Part shown: positions 60,744 through 64,000 of the stretch, piece after piece
Position numbering within the stretch: the first letter of the stretch is position 1
Layout: each line of letters starts with the position of its first letter
DNA from: Planctobacterium marinum
GTDB lineage: Bacteria; Pseudomonadota; Gammaproteobacteria; Enterobacterales; Alteromonadaceae
Reading direction: 5' to 3'
Assembly (NCBI RefSeq): GCF_020687805.1
Contig: NZ_JAJEWQ010000001.1
Location: forward strand, 1-64,000
Length of the DNA: 64,000 nucleotides
Position numbers and translations under genes: made by a program
The notes under the pieces: generated by a model
Database searches by the model: none
What the model was told of the DNA's origin: nothing
The model's input: only the letters and a program-made list of their open reading frames with translations

Positions 60744-61064
60744 ATGAAAAAATTAATATTAACCGCAATTGCAGCCACTTCCGTGATGATTTCCGGTGCA
60801 AGCTTTGCCGGGGATAAACTGGTGGAATACAAACTGGAGAATCTTTGTAAGGCGGTAAAGTCGGATAATCGATTTGATTTGTACAAAGCGATTAAACGCA
60901 ATAATTTGCAAGCGGATGAAGTGGTGGAGGGGTTAATGTGCAATGGTGAAGATCCTATCACTTTTGCAAAATTAAACGGTGCGGAAAAAACTGCTAATCT
61001 GCTGATTGAACGCTCCGGATTTAATGGCAAAACCGTTATTATTGAAGATTTGGCAAAGAACTAA
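60744..61064 (+). CDS. DUF3718 secreted protein
   Basis: A 106-residue exported protein from the ATG at 60744, which has GAGGG upstream; the longer frame to 60633 is unsupported. Signal MKKLILTAIAATSVMISGASFA, then helical LENLCKAVKSDNRFDLYKAIKRNNLQADEVVEGLMCNGEDPITFA, the DUF3718 pattern with two conserved Cys. The family is found mainly in Alteromonadales/Vibrionales; function unknown. Confidence 0.85.
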   Translation: MKKLILTAIAATSVMISGASFAGDKLVEYKLENLCKAVKSDNRFDLYKAIKRNNLQADEVVEGLMCNGEDPITFAKLNGAEKTANLLIERSGFNGKTVIIEDLAKN

Positions 61065-61140
61065 GTGGCTGGATGTAACAATCTGTAATTAAATTACATT
61101 TTATCAGCTATTTTTGTTGTTTCATCTCAGATTGATATTT

Positions 61141-61272
61141 TTGTCATATTTAATCAGTAGAATTATTTTTGTTGGGCGTAGTGACCCCAACTAAACAGTA
61201 TTCAGTCTCGTAAGAGCGATACATGTTTTTATCCTGGACAAAATAGAGGGCACAGCCCTCTATTTTTTTATC
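61141..61272 (+). ncRNA. candidate small RNA
   Basis: A promoter-like TTGTCA (61141-61146), 17-base spacer and TATTTT (61164-61169) is followed by a 5' hairpin GTTGGG/CCCAAC (61171-61191) and, 50 bases on, a strong intrinsic terminator AGAGGGC/GCCCTCT (61241-61269) with seven T. The 520-base gap has no ORF for the transcript, so a free RNA of about 95 bases is plausible. No known RNA family was recognised. The remaining gap to 61584 shows nothing clear. Confidence 0.4.
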
Positions 61273-61584
61273 TGTTTTATATACCTTGCCCGAAAATCTT
61301 TTTTATACCTTAATCTTTGGCGTTGCGCAGAACCGAGATTCCTTTGTTGTGAGACGTTCGCGAAAGCACTGGCAATACTTCAGTTGAGTGCCTGATTTCG
61401 CTGCATTGTGCCAATCACTGTTTGAATAACTGTTAACTGGGATCGGTCGCAAAGATGTAACCATCCATAAACAGGATTCTGTTTTTTCACAGCTTGTAAC
61501 ATCCCACTTTTGCTACTCCGGTGCTTTTGTCTACGCTTGATTTGGGGGAACAAATTCGGAGTTTAGTTGCAGGGGCATACACTG

Positions 61585-62427
61585 ATGCAAAAAGCGTGTT
61601 TAAAGGTTTTAATTGCTGATGACGAGTTGTTGGCAAGACAAGGGCTAATGAGTCGCCTTTCCGGTTTTTCCCAACTGGAAATTTTACCACTTTGTGAGAA
61701 TGGCAATGACGCCTTAAACAGTATCCGACAGCATCGTCCTGATGCGGTTTTCCTGGATATCGAAATGCCGGGATTAACCGGTATCGATTTACTCAATAAG
61801 TTACTTCAGGAAAAGGTACAACTGCCTTATGTGGTGTTCACCACAGCCCATCAAAATTTTGCATTGGATGCCTTTAATTTTGAATCCTGTGATTATTTAT
61901 TAAAGCCCGTTGATGTTGAGCGCCTGACCATTTGTATCCAGCGAATTGAGAAAACCATAGAACAACAAAAAGCTTTTGCGCTGCAGGAAAAACTACAACA
62001 ATTATTAACCCGAAAAACCGGTAAAACCTTGGACGGTTTTATTGAAAACCTGGAAAACGAGCATCATTGTCATCTCAATGATTTGCAAAACTATATTTCC
62101 TTTAAATCCGGTACTGAGTGGATAAAAGTTGCTTTACAGGACATCGACTGGATTGAGGCGGTAGGGGACTACATGTGTTTGCATATTAATGGTAAGCAGC
62201 AAATTATACGCAAAACCATGAAGCAACTGGAAAGTGAACTGGATTCTGCTCATTTCCCCAGAGTGAGCCGTTCTGCGATGGTTAATGCTACCAAAATTTG
62301 TAAGCTATCGCCGAATTCCAATGGGGAATATTATGCACATTTATCCTGTCAAACTGTGGTGAAAGTAACACGGAAGTACAAATACAAACTGGAGGAAATT
62401 CGCCGTAAAAACGCGCCTTGCCATTAA
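61585..62427 (+). CDS. LytTR-type response regulator
   Basis: A 280-residue response regulator from the ATG at 61585 (TTG at 61567 possible). Receiver domain: VLIADDELLARQGL, phosphoacceptor Asp in AVFLDIEMPGLTG, Lys in DYLLKPVD. The C-terminal LytTR DNA-binding domain (about 175-275) has IDWIEAVGDYMCLHINGKQQIIRKTMKQLESEL and FPRVSRSAMVNATKICKLSPNSNGEY. No partner histidine kinase is adjacent. AlgR/LytR-like regulators of this kind control surface or motility genes. Confidence 0.93.
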   Translation: MQKACLKVLIADDELLARQGLMSRLSGFSQLEILPLCENGNDALNSIRQHRPDAVFLDIEMPGLTGIDLLNKLLQEKVQLPYVVFTTAHQNFALDAFNFESCDYLLKPVDVERLTICIQRIEKTIEQQKAFALQEKLQQLLTRKTGKTLDGFIENLENEHHCHLNDLQNYISFKSGTEWIKVALQDIDWIEAVGDYMCLHINGKQQIIRKTMKQLESELDSAHFPRVSRSAMVNATKICKLSPNSNGEYYAHLSCQTVVKVTRKYKYKLEEIRRKNAPCH

Positions 62428-62655
62428 AAATTCGCTACTAAAATGTCGGTTATCTGAGCAACCGGCATTTATCGCCTGAAAAACGAACAAATTGCAGGAA
62501 TATATTCATATATTCGACTAAAGTCGCATGGTAGTCTGTTCGATAAGTCCATATAAGTCTTTGGATATTCCCAAATAAGCTGCTATCTATATGTATAGTG
62601 TCAGTTTTTTATTTCACGCATCTGCCAACAGGGACACAAGAGAAAAATTATCGGT

Positions 62656-63657
62656 ATGTTTTCAGTATTGATTTGTGATGATTCAATGGTTGCCCGTAAG
62701 CAAGCCGCCAAATGCTTGCCCGATGACTGGGAAGTGCAGATCCATTTCGCCAAACACGGTGGCGAAGCAATCGATGCGTTGAAAGAAGGCAAAGGCCAGT
62801 TGCTGCTGCTGGATCTGAACATGCCCATCATGGATGGCTATGAAACCCTCGAAAATATCATCAAAGAAGGTATAGATACCAAGGTTGTTGTGGTATCCGG
62901 TGATATTCAACCTGAAGCCCACGAACGGGTGAAGGCACTGGGAGCCTTAGATTTTATTGAAAAGCCGGTTAGCAAACCCGTTCTCAAAAAGATTTTGCTG
63001 GCCAATGGTGTACTGGAAGAAGTTAAAGAAGAAGTTAAAAACGAACCGGCAGTGGATGCCTTAGATCCGGATGTTCGGGATTGTTATCAGGAAATTACCA
63101 ATATAGCGATGGGGCAGGCGGGAGATCACCTGGCGAGAATACTAAACGTGTTTGTTCGGCTACCCATTCCCAATGTAAATCTGATTGAAGTGTCTGAGCT
63201 ACACATGATGTTGCAGGACATCGAGTTAAAAGATTCAGTGTCAGGCATATGCCAGGGGTTTGTTGGCCCGGGTATCAGCGGTGAGGCCCTGTTTATTTTA
63301 AGTGATTCCAGTTTTGGCGATGTTGCCAGAATTATGGGGATCAATGGCCAAGTCGATGATCAGGTGCAATTGGAATTGCTGATGGATGCCGCCAATATTT
63401 TGATCGGGACCTGTCTTAATGGGCTGGCGTCACAACTGGATTTGTATTTTAGTCAGGGACATCCGGTCGTTTTGGGCCAGCATCGCAGCATTTCGGAATT
63501 AATTTCCAGCAACAAATTGCGCTGGAAGCGCACGTTGGCAATAGAACTGAGTTATGGTTTGGAAGGGTATAATGTGCATTGCGACCTGGTACTGTTGCTG
63601 ACAGAAGAATCCATGAAAGCCATGAATTACAAGCTTTCTCACCTCCTTGAAGATTGA
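62656..63657 (+). CDS. CheY-like response regulator with CheC/CheX phosphatase-like domain
   Basis: A 333-residue protein with an N-terminal receiver (VLICDDSMVARK, phosphoacceptor Asp in LLLLDLNMPIMDG, Lys in DFIEKPVS) and a C-terminal CheC/CheX-like phosphatase domain. In that domain, YQEITNIAMGQAGDHLARIL matches the E..N...G phosphatase motif and LLMDAANILIGTCLNGLA the second copy. A linker (VLEEVKEEVKNEP) joins them. Probably regulates receiver dephosphorylation. The PAS protein follows 8 bases later and is likely its partner output. Confidence 0.9.
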   Translation: MFSVLICDDSMVARKQAAKCLPDDWEVQIHFAKHGGEAIDALKEGKGQLLLLDLNMPIMDGYETLENIIKEGIDTKVVVVSGDIQPEAHERVKALGALDFIEKPVSKPVLKKILLANGVLEEVKEEVKNEPAVDALDPDVRDCYQEITNIAMGQAGDHLARILNVFVRLPIPNVNLIEVSELHMMLQDIELKDSVSGICQGFVGPGISGEALFILSDSSFGDVARIMGINGQVDDQVQLELLMDAANILIGTCLNGLASQLDLYFSQGHPVVLGQHRSISELISSNKLRWKRTLAIELSYGLEGYNVHCDLVLLLTEESMKAMNYKLSHLLED

Positions 63658-63664
63658 TGATGCA

Positions 63665-64000
63665 ATGGAAGAATTAGACGATTTAGATGATTTAGCCGAA
63701 TTCCATTGGATGATGGATATGCTGCAAACGGTGGACGTTGGTATCGTTGTTCTGGATACCCAATTCCAGATACGGGTGTGGAATGCTTTCATGGAGAGTC
63801 ACAGCGGATTGTTGCCCAGTCAGGTACGGGATCGAAATTTGTTCCAGTTATTTCCTGAAATTGACCAGGCCTGGTTGCGCAATAAATGTCGTCCGGTGTT
63901 TGAGCTAAAAAATAGGGCGTTTATTACCTGGGAGCAACGTCCTTATATTTACAAGTTTCCTAATTATCGTCCAATAACGGGCACAGAAGACTTTATGTAC
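63665..64000 (+). CDS. PAS-domain protein, cut by the window end
   Basis: The first 112 residues from the ATG at 63665: an acidic start (MEELDDLDDLAE) followed by a PAS domain (WMMDMLQTVDVGIVVLDTQFQIRVWNAFMESHSGLLPSQVRDRNLFQLFPEID, the usual PAS strand and NxF loop). By analogy with similar gene pairs, the missing part may hold a GGDEF domain (diguanylate cyclase), but this cannot be seen. It starts 8 bases after the CheY-CheC-like gene. Confidence 0.7.
   Translation, partial: MEELDDLDDLAEFHWMMDMLQTVDVGIVVLDTQFQIRVWNAFMESHSGLLPSQVRDRNLFQLFPEIDQAWLRNKCRPVFELKNRAFITWEQRPYIYKFPNYRPITGTEDFMY

Noticed and set aside
1-64000. CRISPR array
   Set aside because: No regularly spaced direct repeats and no cas genes.

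Overview
The window reads as about 64 kb of chromosome from a marine gammaproteobacterium, most likely in the Alteromonadaceae/Alteromonadales. The basis is a GlrK-QseG-GlrR module, HrpB, a class II DAHP synthase, a bacterial NaChBac-type channel, a cyanophycinase-like peptidase, a large TonB receptor next to a TPR-sulfotransferase, DUF3718 and DUF885 proteins, and a GlyGly-CTERM-like protein. No genus is claimed. Most of the window is ordinary chromosome in short operons on both strands. No CRISPR array, rRNA operon or complete prophage was seen.

Positions 1-2000 are accessory DNA: an integron cassette array on the minus strand with three recognisable attC sites and no integrase gene in view. 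At its left end sits the 3' end (domains V and VI) of a group IIC intron on the plus strand, joined exactly to an attC core. A broken REP-associated/IS200-like transposase lies to the right. Positions 2000-12000 hold housekeeping genes (MazG-like, LMW phosphatase, class II DAHP synthase), a DUF3299 pair, a remnant sialidase-like gene, a DUF885 peptidase-like lipoprotein with a poly-G frameshift, a sodium channel and two GNAT proteins, one fused to a CoA-transferase.

Positions 12000-26000 hold hrpB, a small secreted protein with an exact Cys-X10 repeat, the glrK-qseG-glrR operon, a cyanophycinase-like peptidase, and an RND pump with its adaptor. A perfect TGTC-N10-GACA GlrR-type site lies upstream of glrK. 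A sigma54-like promoter points the other way, toward the Cys-repeat gene. Positions 26000-37200 hold phhB, a TPR-sulfotransferase and TonB receptor pair, a BCCT transporter with a MarR regulator, NDH-2 and a Na/Pi cotransporter.

Positions 37300-44000 are a poorly known block: a cyanovirin-like lectin, three orphan small proteins (two sharing a DP..VIIRPP tail), a Ser/Thr kinase with C-terminal TPRs, and an FHA protein. Positions 44200-46720 are a MerR regulon. The same 25-bp operator occurs twice, each time inside a 19-bp-spacer promoter, one for an MFS exporter and one for a cupin. Positions 46720-50500 hold small and orphan genes.

At 50644-50881 a tRNA with CAT anticodon is preceded by an unusual array of hairpins, flanked by a 23-bp copy of the tRNA 5' end. 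Positions 51000-59200 form a redox/metal region: an LVIVD surface protein with a sorting tail, the MbnP/MbnH metallo-mystery pair, and a TlpA-DUF4266-DUF3570-ApbE operon whose DUF3570 gene is frameshifted. The window ends with an NlpC/P60-like protein, DUF3718, a possible sRNA, a LytTR regulator, a CheY-CheC-like regulator and the start of a PAS protein.
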